From Sulfurihydrogenibium subterraneum DSM 15120 (GTDB taxonomy: Bacteria; Aquificota; Aquificia; Aquificales; Hydrogenothermaceae), in NCBI RefSeq assembly GCF_000619805.1, contig NZ_JHUV01000009.1:165771-229770 (forward strand): 64,000 nt of DNA. Direction: 5' to 3'. A program made the position numbers and the translations under genes. Positions 38,094 to 45,407 of this stretch are shown piece by piece (position 1 is the stretch's first letter; each line of letters opens with the position of its first letter). The notes beneath the pieces are model-generated. The model worked only from the letters and a program-made list of their open reading frames with translations, was not told where the DNA came from and searched no databases.

Positions 38094-39032
38094 TTAAATG
38101 TTTAACAATTTTTCCTTACATTCTTTTACAAACATCTCTCTTTTTTTATTATCTGGTATTTCTTCGGCAAGATTGTGGAAAAATTTTACCACAGAAAATT
38201 TATTCACCGTGTTTGTTTTAAAAAACTCCTGCCTTTTTTTATTAAACAAAAATTTACCAAATGGTCCTATATACTTTATAAAGATAGTACCGATTTCATT
38301 AAGAACCTTCTCAATGTCTATATTTTCTGATTCTTGGTTATTTAGACTTCCTTCTGTTAATATTTCACTTAAATTAGGGGGTGTATTTACTATATCTATA
38401 TTTTCTTGAGATTTAATGGAATCTTCCTTTGTATCTTCCTTTAAAATATCAAGTAAGTCTGGGGTTTTTATTTGTTTAACTTCTTCATCTAATACGTTTG
38501 AGGTTAAAACTTTTTCCAGCTCAGTTATATTTGAATCTATATAAACTTCTTCTTTGACCATTTCATTCTTTTTAAAAGACACAGGTGTTTCTTTTTTGTC
38601 TAAGTTAAATTCTTTTTCGTTTAAATCACTTTCTTTATCTTTCAACTGTTTTTCGTATATCTCTATGAGTTGTTTTTCAAAGGGTTTAATTTCTTTTGCT
38701 AAATCTGATGCTGCCACCTTTAAAAGTGAAAAGTTTGGTTTTCCAATATGGATCATACCTATTGCTATATCTTTACTAATGTAATATACAAACATTGAAA
38801 AATCTTTATTTTTATTTTCAGAAAATAAAAATTCTGCATTAAAGTTTTTTATAGCTTCTTCAATTTCCAAAGACCTTTCTATCATTCTTGCAAAGTTTGA
38901 TTCTATATTTTGAAAGCTCCCTGTATATTTAGAAACAAAAACTTTACCTTTAACAAATACACCAACGTAATAAAGTTTAGTATCGTTATATACCTTATTT
39001 AAAAGATTGAAAATCTCGTCTTTTACTTCCAT
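38094..39032 (-). CDS. Three-part scaffold with roadblock-like N-terminus, unknown function
   Basis: This 312-residue protein is not recognised as a named family. Residues 1-120 resemble a diverged roadblock domain (YYVGVFVKGKVFVSKYTGSF, DIAIGMIHIGKPNFSLLKVAASDLA). Residues about 120-235 are a low-complexity, highly charged linker rich in Lys, Glu, Asp, Asn and Ser. Residues about 236-312 are helical and contain IGPFGKFLFNKK, a Gly-Pro turn seen in small domains attached to bacterial signalling proteins. Its place between the LC7 and HAMP genes suggests a cytosolic adaptor that brings the membrane sensor to the GTPase. Confidence 0.65.
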   Translation of the reverse strand: MEVKDEIFNLLNKVYNDTKLYYVGVFVKGKVFVSKYTGSFQNIESNFARMIERSLEIEEAIKNFNAEFLFSENKNKDFSMFVYYISKDIAIGMIHIGKPNFSLLKVAASDLAKEIKPFEKQLIEIYEKQLKDKESDLNEKEFNLDKKETPVSFKKNEMVKEEVYIDSNITELEKVLTSNVLDEEVKQIKTPDLLDILKEDTKEDSIKSQENIDIVNTPPNLSEILTEGSLNNQESENIDIEKVLNEIGTIFIKYIGPFGKFLFNKKRQEFFKTNTVNKFSVVKFFHNLAEEIPDNKKREMFVKECKEKLLNI

Positions 39033-39038
39033 AAGCTG

Positions 39039-39428
39039 TTAAAGCTCACCTTTTTCTAACTTTTCCATTATTGCTTTAATGCTCATTCTCATTCTGTCAA
39101 AAGATTCAGCTAACTCTTCTAACTCGTCTCCTGTTTTTTCTATATGTATTTGATAATCTAAGTTTCCCATACTTACTTCATGCATACCATTAGCGACTGT
39201 TTTTAATTTACTAACTATTTTATCGTCTATAATCTTTTTAATTCCAAACACTGGAATAAGAAACATTATTTGAGAGATAATTACCGCTAAAATTGATTTT
39301 GATAAAGCACCCTGAACATTTGATGAAGCCAGCATAAAATAAACTAACCCCCCTACAAATAAAGATCCAACAAATGATCCACTAAGTACTATTATAAAAA
39401 TTTTTTGAGATATGGACGCTTTTTCCAT
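39039..39428 (-). CDS. Stand-alone HAMP-domain membrane protein
   Basis: This 129-residue protein has two transmembrane segments (about 10-33 and 42-62), only a short loop between them, and a cytoplasmic HAMP domain (63-117; VANGMHEVSMGNLDYQI and GDELEELAESFDRMR). It ends soon after HAMP, with no kinase, cyclase or methyl-accepting domain. HAMP domains convert membrane or sensor signals into helix rotation; here the output would be passed to another protein, plausibly the scaffold encoded 6 bases downstream. Confidence 0.85.
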   Translation of the reverse strand: MEKASISQKIFIIVLSGSFVGSLFVGGLVYFMLASSNVQGALSKSILAVIISQIMFLIPVFGIKKIIDDKIVSKLKTVANGMHEVSMGNLDYQIHIEKTGDELEELAESFDRMRMSIKAIMEKLEKGEL

Positions 39429-39450
39429 TTTAAACCCCCTTTTACACGAC

Positions 39451-39957
39451 TTATAATTCTTTTCGGTTAATTTTTAAAAAACTTAAAAAATTATATAACA
39501 AAAATATCTCCAAAATCATTGTTGTTACATTTATAACTGATGAGACAGTGTGTACGTTAGAAAATTGGGAGTGTAGTGTTTCAGCTTTTTCTTTTTGTTT
39601 TTCTTCTAATGCTTGAACGTACTCTCTTTGTATAGATTTTGCCATAGGAAGCAGGCTTCTATCTTGAGCCATATTTAATATAACTATGGCACCAACACTT
39701 ACTAAAAACCATTTTAAGGTTTTTACAATTTCTTTATCTTTAAAAGATAATACTCCTATGATTGTATATATAACTACTCCTAAAATCCAATTGATTTTAA
39801 AATAGTATGGAAATATAAGTTGCATAATACTTCCAGCGGTAATTTTGTCAAAGTTTGAGAAAAGAACGGGAGCAACTACAAAGGATAGAAATACATTGCT
39901 CCCTATTAAGATACTTATTAATAAGACAATCGCAAAAGTAATATATTTATTCAACAA
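39451..39957 (-). CDS. DUF4149-type integral membrane protein
   Basis: This 168-residue protein has four predicted transmembrane segments (about 6-28, 52-71, 80-97, 138-160). It carries the DUF4149 look: FLSFVVAPVLFSNFD near the N-terminus, a soluble helix rich in Glu, Lys and Gln between TM3 and TM4, and a histidine (ETLHSQFSNVH). Function is unknown. The start is TTG (39957 or the next codon) inside the ndk 3' end, an 11-base overlap. It may be part of the signalling cassette or only cotranscribed with it. Confidence 0.72.
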   Translation of the reverse strand: MLNKYITFAIVLLISILIGSNVFLSFVVAPVLFSNFDKITAGSIMQLIFPYYFKINWILGVVIYTIIGVLSFKDKEIVKTLKWFLVSVGAIVILNMAQDRSLLPMAKSIQREYVQALEEKQKEKAETLHSQFSNVHTVSSVINVTTMILEIFLLYNFLSFLKINRKEL

Positions 39958-40363
39958 TTTCTAATCCACTAAAGAAAAATGGTATCTCGTAAGCTGCTGA
40001 TTCAGGCGAGTCTGAACCATGAACTGCATTCTCTCCTACGTTTGTTCCGTAGAGTTTTCTTAGTGTGCCTTCTTCTGCTTTTGATGGGTCTGTAGCTCCC
40101 ATAATCTGTCTTACTCTTGCTATTACGTTTTCTCCTTCCCATACCATAGCAACTATTGGTCCAGAAGACATAAACTCACAAAGCTCATCATAAAAAGGTC
40201 TATCTTTGTGTACTATGTAAAATTTTCCCGCTTGCTCTTTCGTAAGTTTTAACTTTTTTAAAGCAACTAACTTAAATCCTTCTTCTTCAAACCTTGAGAT
40301 AATTTTTCCTACTACATTTTTTCTTACTGCATCTGGTTTTGCCAACACTAAAGTCCTTTCCAT
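39947..40363 (-). CDS. ndk: Nucleoside diphosphate kinase
   Basis: This 138-residue enzyme equalises nucleoside triphosphate pools by transferring phosphate through a His. TLVLAKPDAVRKN is the N-terminal signature and NAVHGSDSPESA carries the phosphorylated His. AGGAGG precedes ATG 40363; the upstream in-frame codons overlap the promoter region and are discarded. It heads the run that leads into the GTPase cassette, and NDK products include GTP, though a functional link is only inference. Confidence 0.96.
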   Translation of the reverse strand: MERTLVLAKPDAVRKNVVGKIISRFEEEGFKLVALKKLKLTKEQAGKFYIVHKDRPFYDELCEFMSSGPIVAMVWEGENVIARVRQIMGATDPSKAEEGTLRKLYGTNVGENAVHGSDSPESAAYEIPFFFSGLEIVE

Positions 40364-40393
40364 AAACTGTCCTCCTGATGTGATTTTTATCAA

Positions 40394-40417
40394 ATTATAA
40401 CACAAAAATGTTATAAT
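40394..40417. promoter_or_regulatory. Perfect inverted repeat holding back-to-back -10 boxes (ndk / aldolase)
   Basis: ATTATAACA (40394-40402) and TGTTATAAT (40409-40417) are exact inverted copies with a 6-base spacer. Each arm ends in a TATAAT read outward: plus strand 40412-40417 toward the aldolase gene, minus strand 40394-40399 toward ndk. No clear -35 is visible for either side. It may be a divergent promoter pair, an operator, or both. Confidence 0.5.
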
Positions 40418-40446
40418 AGTTTTAAAATCTTATTTGGAGGGATATT

Positions 40447-41865
40447 ATGGCAACTATATTTGAAAACATTCAGCAACTCAATGAAAGATTAAAAGATGTT
40501 GTTTCTGTTGAAAATGGGAAAGTATCTATTTTAGATGAAAAAAAACTTAGAGAAGAAGTTATTGATGACCTTATATATACCGCTGTATTTTCTAAAGATT
40601 ATGACCTTAAAGAAGAAGTTAAGTACCTAATAAGAGAGATAGCTAACGAGTTTGGTGCTATTGCAGCTTCTATACATGATTTGTATATGGCTGTTGGTAG
40701 AGGAGAGACTAAAAACTTTACTACTCCAGCTGTTAACATTAGAGGAATGACCTACGACGTTGCAAGAAGAATGTTTAAAGTTGCTTTAAAAAATGATATA
40801 GGAGCTATGATTTTTGAAATAGCCAAGTCAGAGATAGAGTACACTTATCAAAGACCTTCTGAGTATGCAACTTGTGTTTTAGCAGCTGCTATAAAAGAAG
40901 GATATAAAGGTCCTGTTTTTATACAGGGAGACCACTTCCAATTTTCCGCGAAGAAGTACTTTGAAAATCCAGAAAAAGAATTACAAGCTATTAAAGACCT
41001 TACAAAAGAAGCTATATCAGCAGGTTTCTACAACATAGATATAGACCCTTCTACTTTGGTAGATTACTCAAAAGAGTCTTTGAAAGACCAGCAGTATCAT
41101 AACTATCTAAACACTGCAAAAATGACAGACTACATAAGAGAGATACAACCAGAAGGCATAAACGTATCTATTGGAGCTGAGATAGGACACATAGGCGGTA
41201 AAAACTCAACTGTAGAAGAATTTGAGGCATTTATGGAAGGATATCTTCAAACTATCACAGAACAAATAGGAATATCAAAAATATCCGTTCAAACAGGAAC
41301 AGAGCATGGTGGTATACCACTTCCTGACGGAACTGTTGCAAAGGTAAAACTTGATTTTGACGTTTTAAAGAATATTGGAGAAGTGGCAAGGAAAAAGTAT
41401 GGTTTAGGTGGAACAGTTCAACACGGAGCTTCTACATTACCAGAAGAGCTTTTTGACAAGTTTCCACAAAATAACTGCTGTGAGATACACCTTGCAACAG
41501 GCTTTCAAAACATAATGTTTGACCTTGCACCAGAAAAGTTTAAAGAAGAAGTTTACAAGTTTATAGAAGAAAACTTTAAAGATGAATGGAAAGAAGGAAT
41601 GACAAGAGAGCAGTTTTTATACAAATCAAGAAAAAGAGGAATGGGACCATTTAAATATCAGTGGTGGACTTTAGAAAACAAAGAAGAAATCTTAGATGCT
41701 ATTGAGAAAAAGTTTGAGTTTTTATTTGAAAAATTAAACGTTTTTGGAACAAAAGAGTATACAGATAAGTATATAAACCTCATTAAAATGCCTTACGTAA
41801 AAGGTTCAACAAAAGACGTTCAACAAAAAGCACAAGATATAAAGTTAGAGGCAGGAGCTGACTAA
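40447..41865 (+). CDS. fba: Class II fructose-bisphosphate aldolase, long form
   Basis: This 472-residue zinc aldolase condenses triose phosphates to fructose 1,6-bisphosphate. Metal and substrate motifs are visible: GPVFIQGDHFQ (His ligand), SIGAEIGHIGG, VQTGTEHGG (His ligand), and GTVQHGASTLP (His ligand). It is over 100 residues longer than E. coli FbaA, with an extra helical N-terminal region (1-70) and a long C-terminal extension (340-472). GGAGG precedes the ATG by 6 bases. fbp lies two genes downstream, so the pair makes fructose 6-phosphate. It could act on a related tagatose-type substrate, but context favours FBP. Confidence 0.85.
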   Translation: MATIFENIQQLNERLKDVVSVENGKVSILDEKKLREEVIDDLIYTAVFSKDYDLKEEVKYLIREIANEFGAIAASIHDLYMAVGRGETKNFTTPAVNIRGMTYDVARRMFKVALKNDIGAMIFEIAKSEIEYTYQRPSEYATCVLAAAIKEGYKGPVFIQGDHFQFSAKKYFENPEKELQAIKDLTKEAISAGFYNIDIDPSTLVDYSKESLKDQQYHNYLNTAKMTDYIREIQPEGINVSIGAEIGHIGGKNSTVEEFEAFMEGYLQTITEQIGISKISVQTGTEHGGIPLPDGTVAKVKLDFDVLKNIGEVARKKYGLGGTVQHGASTLPEELFDKFPQNNCCEIHLATGFQNIMFDLAPEKFKEEVYKFIEENFKDEWKEGMTREQFLYKSRKRGMGPFKYQWWTLENKEEILDAIEKKFEFLFEKLNVFGTKEYTDKYINLIKMPYVKGSTKDVQQKAQDIKLEAGAD

Positions 41866-41866
41866 T

Positions 41867-42373
41867 TTGTTAGATAAACAGATAAAAGCAATAAAAGAGA
41901 TATACAGAGAGTTTGATAAGGTAAGGGTAAAACACAAACCAATAATTGTAGGAAAGTTTGCCCTTACCGTTTATACACAAGGTATGTATCCTGCCAACAT
42001 TATATCTTTAATTTATCCTGATATTCCACTTTTAGAGAAAATACTTTCAGACCTTGGATATCAAAGGTTTGGAGATTTGTGGTTAAAAGATGATTTAAAC
42101 GTAGAAGTAAGCAAAGATTTTTATCTTTTAACAGGTATGTTAAATCAAATAGAAGTAGATAAAGAGGAAATCTTAAACGTTATATCCTTAGAAGACCTTA
42201 TACTTGATATGATGAAGTATTGTGTAGAAGGAGATGACTTAGTTTGCGACCTTGTAAAAATGATTATAAAGTCTTACTACAAGGCTTTAGATTTTCATTA
42301 TATGTACCAGAGAATAACAGACAGAAGGTTTATACCAAAGATAAAAGAGTATAAAAAGTTGGCGGAGGCTTAA
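41867..42373 (+). CDS. Diverged nucleotidyltransferase-like protein, unknown function
   Basis: This 168-residue protein faintly resembles DUF6036-type minimal nucleotidyltransferases: a first helix, then PIIVGKFALTVYTQGMYPANIISLIYPD where the active enzymes have GG-x-A...T-x-DID, followed by LLEKILSDLGYQ and SLEDLILDMMKY. The Gly-Gly and catalytic Asp pair are not conserved, so it is probably inactive or something else. The start is TTG at 41867 with AGGAG about 9 bases away. It lies between the aldolase and fbp genes with 1- and 2-base gaps, so a link with sugar-phosphate metabolism is possible. Confidence 0.6.
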   Translation: MLDKQIKAIKEIYREFDKVRVKHKPIIVGKFALTVYTQGMYPANIISLIYPDIPLLEKILSDLGYQRFGDLWLKDDLNVEVSKDFYLLTGMLNQIEVDKEEILNVISLEDLILDMMKYCVEGDDLVCDLVKMIIKSYYKALDFHYMYQRITDRRFIPKIKEYKKLAEA

Positions 42374-42375
42374 AT

Positions 42376-43332
42376 ATGGATTTAAATAACTTTATATTAG
42401 AAGAAGAAAGAAAGTATCCAAATGCAACAGGGTCTTTATCAAGGGCTTTAGTAGCGTTGGAATCTGCCACAAAAGTTATAGCATCTCACGTCAGAATGGC
42501 AGGACTTGTAGATATTTTAGGTAAAGCAGGTAAAACAAACGTACAAGGTGAAGAAGTACAAAAATTAGACGAACTTGCAAATAACATACTTATTGAGTAT
42601 CTATCGAAATCAGGAGAGTTTTTTGCTCTTGCGTCAGAAGAGTTAGACAAGCCTATCTTCCCAGAAGAAGGAAAAGATGCTAAGTATATCATAGCTTTTG
42701 ACCCTTTAGATGGTTCTTCCAACATAGATGTAAACATAAGTATAGGAACTATATTCTCTATTCACAAAAGAGTTAACTCTGACGTGTCTGACTTTTTACA
42801 GGAAGGATATAAACAGGTAGCTGCAGGGTATGTTATATACGGGTCTTCTACTATGTTTGTTTTATCAACAGGCAACGGTGTAAATGGATTTACGTTAGAC
42901 CCTTCTGTAGGAATGTACCTACTTTCCCATCCTAATATGAAAATACCAGAAAAAGGTAAGATATACTCAATTAATGAATCTAACGATAAAAAATGGATAG
43001 ACAAAGGATTAAAAGAATACATCGAATCTTTAAAAGACGAAGGCTACACTTCAAGATATATAGGCTCTATGGTTGCAGACGTTCACAGGACATTAATAAA
43101 AGGTGGTATCTTTGCTTACCCTGCAGACGTAAAAAGTAAAAACGGAAAACTAAGACTCCTTTATGAAGCTTCTCCAATGGCGTTTTTAATTACTCAAGCA
43201 GGGGGATATGCCACAACAGGAAAAGAAGATATTTTAAACATAAAACCAACTGATATCCATCAAAGAGTGCCTGTCTTCTTAGGTGGAAAGTACGAAATAG
43301 AAAAATTAAAAGAATATCTAAAAGATGGATAA
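42376..43332 (+). CDS. fbp: Fructose-1,6-bisphosphatase, class I
   Basis: This 318-residue enzyme removes the 1-phosphate from fructose 1,6-bisphosphate, the committed gluconeogenic step. The metal site DPLDGSSNIDVN is intact, SEELDKP holds an upstream acidic ligand, and YIGSMVADVHRTL and GKLRLLYEASPMAFL are sugar-phosphate-binding regions. The length is normal. The 3' end overlaps crcB by 8 bases. Confidence 0.96.
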   Translation: MDLNNFILEEERKYPNATGSLSRALVALESATKVIASHVRMAGLVDILGKAGKTNVQGEEVQKLDELANNILIEYLSKSGEFFALASEELDKPIFPEEGKDAKYIIAFDPLDGSSNIDVNISIGTIFSIHKRVNSDVSDFLQEGYKQVAAGYVIYGSSTMFVLSTGNGVNGFTLDPSVGMYLLSHPNMKIPEKGKIYSINESNDKKWIDKGLKEYIESLKDEGYTSRYIGSMVADVHRTLIKGGIFAYPADVKSKNGKLRLLYEASPMAFLITQAGGYATTGKEDILNIKPTDIHQRVPVFLGGKYEIEKLKEYLKDG

Positions 43333-43702
43333 GTACATAGTTTTAGCTATTGGCGGGTCTATTGGAACTATTTTGAGATATCTTACAGGTGTATATTCTG
43401 CAAAGATATTAGGAGCTGACTTTCCCTATGGAACGTTAATAGTAAACACAGTTGGGTCTTTTATACTGAGTTTTTTCATGATTTTATTTTTGGAAAAATT
43501 ATCTTTAGACCCTTTGTGGAGACTTTTTATAGCAGTTGGATTTTGTGGTAGTTATACTACCATGTCTTCTTTTACTTATGAAACATTTGGACTTTTAATG
43601 GATGGAGATTATATAAAAGCTGGATTAAATATATTTTTAAACGTGTTTCTATCTTTTGCATCAGCATTTTTAGGAATAGTTTTTGCGAGGATGCTGTTAT
43701 GA
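43325..43702 (+). CDS. crcB: Fluoride channel CrcB/Fluc
   Basis: This 125-residue protein has four transmembrane helices. It shows AIGGSIGTILRYL, the PYGTLIVNTVGSFILSFF segment with the pore Asn, and GFCGSYTTMSSFTYE, the family hallmarks. It forms a dual-topology dimer that exports fluoride. It overlaps both fbp (8 bases) and the DUF190 gene (ATGA), so it is expressed with the gluconeogenic genes and has no room for a fluoride riboswitch of its own. Confidence 0.95.
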   Translation: MDKYIVLAIGGSIGTILRYLTGVYSAKILGADFPYGTLIVNTVGSFILSFFMILFLEKLSLDPLWRLFIAVGFCGSYTTMSSFTYETFGLLMDGDYIKAGLNIFLNVFLSFASAFLGIVFARMLL

Positions 43703-44037
43703 AAATAGAAGGTGAAGCTTTACTTTTAAGAATACATATAGGAGAAGCTGATAGGTACGAAGGAAAACCACTTTATAAAAAGATTGTACAAATTTTAAGA
43801 GAAAATCACATTGCAGGTGCAACTGTTCTTAGGGGTATATTAGGGTATGGAAAATCTACCGTTGTACACTCTGCATCTATTTTAGATTTATCTGAGGATT
43901 TGCCAATAATAGTTGAAGTTATAGACAGTCAAGAGAAAATTGAAAATATAATTCCAATCATAGAAAAGTATGTTAAAAATGGTTTAATTACAATGGAAAA
44001 AGTAAAGGTAATTAAATATACTGCTGAAGGAGAATAG
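43699..44037 (+). CDS. DUF190 family protein
   Basis: This 112-residue cytosolic protein has a PII-like (ferredoxin-like) fold pattern: LLRIHIGEADRYEGKPLYKKIVQIL, the strictly typical GATVLRGILGYGKS, and a C-terminal strand MEKVKVIKYT. It starts at the crcB stop (ATGA). CrcB and DUF190 are a frequent pair, so it is probably a regulator or accessory factor for fluoride handling, though the family's biochemistry is not established. Confidence 0.88.
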   Translation: MKIEGEALLLRIHIGEADRYEGKPLYKKIVQILRENHIAGATVLRGILGYGKSTVVHSASILDLSEDLPIIVEVIDSQEKIENIIPIIEKYVKNGLITMEKVKVIKYTAEGE

Positions 44038-44038
44038 T

Positions 44039-44635
44039 TTGTTTGCAGGAATAGAGGTTAAAGATAAAATATTTATTGTTTCCTTTATGGATAACAACAG
44101 AAATGTGAAAGGTATATTTAAATTTTATAAAGAAGGGCTTTTGTGGTTTTTAGACCATTATACTCCAGAGGTTATTGCTGTAAACTACGATTTTGGAGTT
44201 AGTTCAAAACTATCCCTTACAAACAAAGCTTACTCAAATCTTTACAGAGATATAATTGAAACTTTTGAATATAGACAAGTAGATAAAAAAAGTTTTAGAG
44301 AGAAAGAAAAGAGAATTTTTAAATCTAACGTAGAGGAGTTTTGGAAAAAGATAATACATAAAGATATTTTGCCAGCAGATACACCTGAAGGTTTAGAGCA
44401 AAGACTTTACAATCTACCAAAAAGTGGAATAAGATTAAATAGAAAGCTTTTATCTCAAGATAAAAAATTTATCGGTAAAGAGTTAGATGCTGTAGTTTTA
44501 TCCTTTGCAGCTTACAGCTTCTATAACAACAGATTTGAAACGATAGACCACGAAGGAGGAATATGGATTATACCCCGCTATACATATGTTCCTAAAAAAG
44601 AAAGAGAACAAGAATCATCTCAAGAGCCAGCTTAA
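44039..44635 (+). CDS. DUF429-like predicted RNase H-fold protein
   Basis: This 198-residue protein starts FAGIEVKDKIFIVSF, a possible RNase H-like first strand, and has a C-terminal segment typical of DUF429-like proteins: TPEGLEQRLYNLPKSGI, then GKELDAVVLSFAAYSFYNN and EGGIWIIPRY. The tail after 185 is charged and low-complexity. The start is TTG 44039, about 6 bases after AGGAGA. The 3' end overlaps the convergent DUF218 gene by 21 bases. Function is not established. Confidence 0.62.
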   Translation: MFAGIEVKDKIFIVSFMDNNRNVKGIFKFYKEGLLWFLDHYTPEVIAVNYDFGVSSKLSLTNKAYSNLYRDIIETFEYRQVDKKSFREKEKRIFKSNVEEFWKKIIHKDILPADTPEGLEQRLYNLPKSGIRLNRKLLSQDKKFIGKELDAVVLSFAAYSFYNNRFETIDHEGGIWIIPRYTYVPKKEREQESSQEPA

Positions 44636-45343
44636 CTGATAAGCCAGTAGTCCTACATATTCTCTTATTGCTTTAGTAGAGTCCTGTAAAACGTTCATCT
44701 TAGGAAAGTAGCTGTAAATTGTGTATTTTTTATCCATTTTAAAATCTGTTGGATAAGGAATAACATCAAGTCCTACCCTTTGAAAAACCATTACAGACCT
44801 TGGCATGTGGTATGCAGAAGTGACTAAAATAATTTTTTTAAACCCATTTTTTTCACATATCTTTTTAACAAAAAAAGCGTTTCCCAGCGTATCTCTGCTG
44901 TTTACGTCTGTGTAAATCATAGATTTTTCTACTCCAAGCTCATTTAAAACGTTTTTCATAACCTCAGCTTCAGGAAGGTTAGTTATAGCGGATCCTCCCG
45001 ATAAGATTATAGGAAGATTTAACTTTTTATGTAAAACAAAACCTGTTAAAACTCTTTTTAAGGAGTCTTCTGTTAAAATGCCTGTGTTATAACTTCCTCC
45101 CCCTAAAACAACTATAACATCTCCATTTAACTCTTTGACTACAGGATACTTACTTTCTAAAGGTTTAAGTAAAGTATCTTTTACAGGCTCTATTGAAAGT
45201 AGATAGATAAAAAATCCAGATAAAAATGAAATAGTAAAAATTTTTCTATCTTTCCTTCCAAGATAAGCTATAACACCAAAAATAACAACAAAAAGCCCTG
45301 GAGGTAATATAAAGAAAGTTATTAATTTTTTTAAGAAAAACAT
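44615..45343 (-). CDS. DUF218 (YdcF/ElyC/SanA-like) membrane protein
   Basis: This 242-residue protein has two N-terminal transmembrane segments (about 8-30 and 36-52), then a DUF218 domain facing the periplasm: DVIVVLGGGSYNTG, LPIILSGGSAIT, and VTSAYHMPRSVMVFQRVGL. ElyC in E. coli supports peptidoglycan synthesis and envelope barrier function, so an envelope role is likely. The ATG is preceded by AAAGGTG. Confidence 0.88.
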   Translation of the reverse strand: MFFLKKLITFFILPPGLFVVIFGVIAYLGRKDRKIFTISFLSGFFIYLLSIEPVKDTLLKPLESKYPVVKELNGDVIVVLGGGSYNTGILTEDSLKRVLTGFVLHKKLNLPIILSGGSAITNLPEAEVMKNVLNELGVEKSMIYTDVNSRDTLGNAFFVKKICEKNGFKKIILVTSAYHMPRSVMVFQRVGLDVIPYPTDFKMDKKYTIYSYFPKMNVLQDSTKAIREYVGLLAYQLSWLLR

Positions 45344-45407
45344 CTCACACCTTTAAATTGTGTTAGAATTATAATACCATATTTACAACTAATTAGGAGG
45401 ACTACGG

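Noticed and set aside
39451-39957. DUF4149 protein as the sensor of the GTPase cassette
   Set aside because: It overlaps ndk and is 22 bases from the HAMP gene, a larger gap than within the cassette; membership is possible but not supported.
43200-43330. Fluoride riboswitch upstream of crcB
   Set aside because: crcB overlaps fbp by 8 bases and the preceding sequence is conserved fbp coding sequence.
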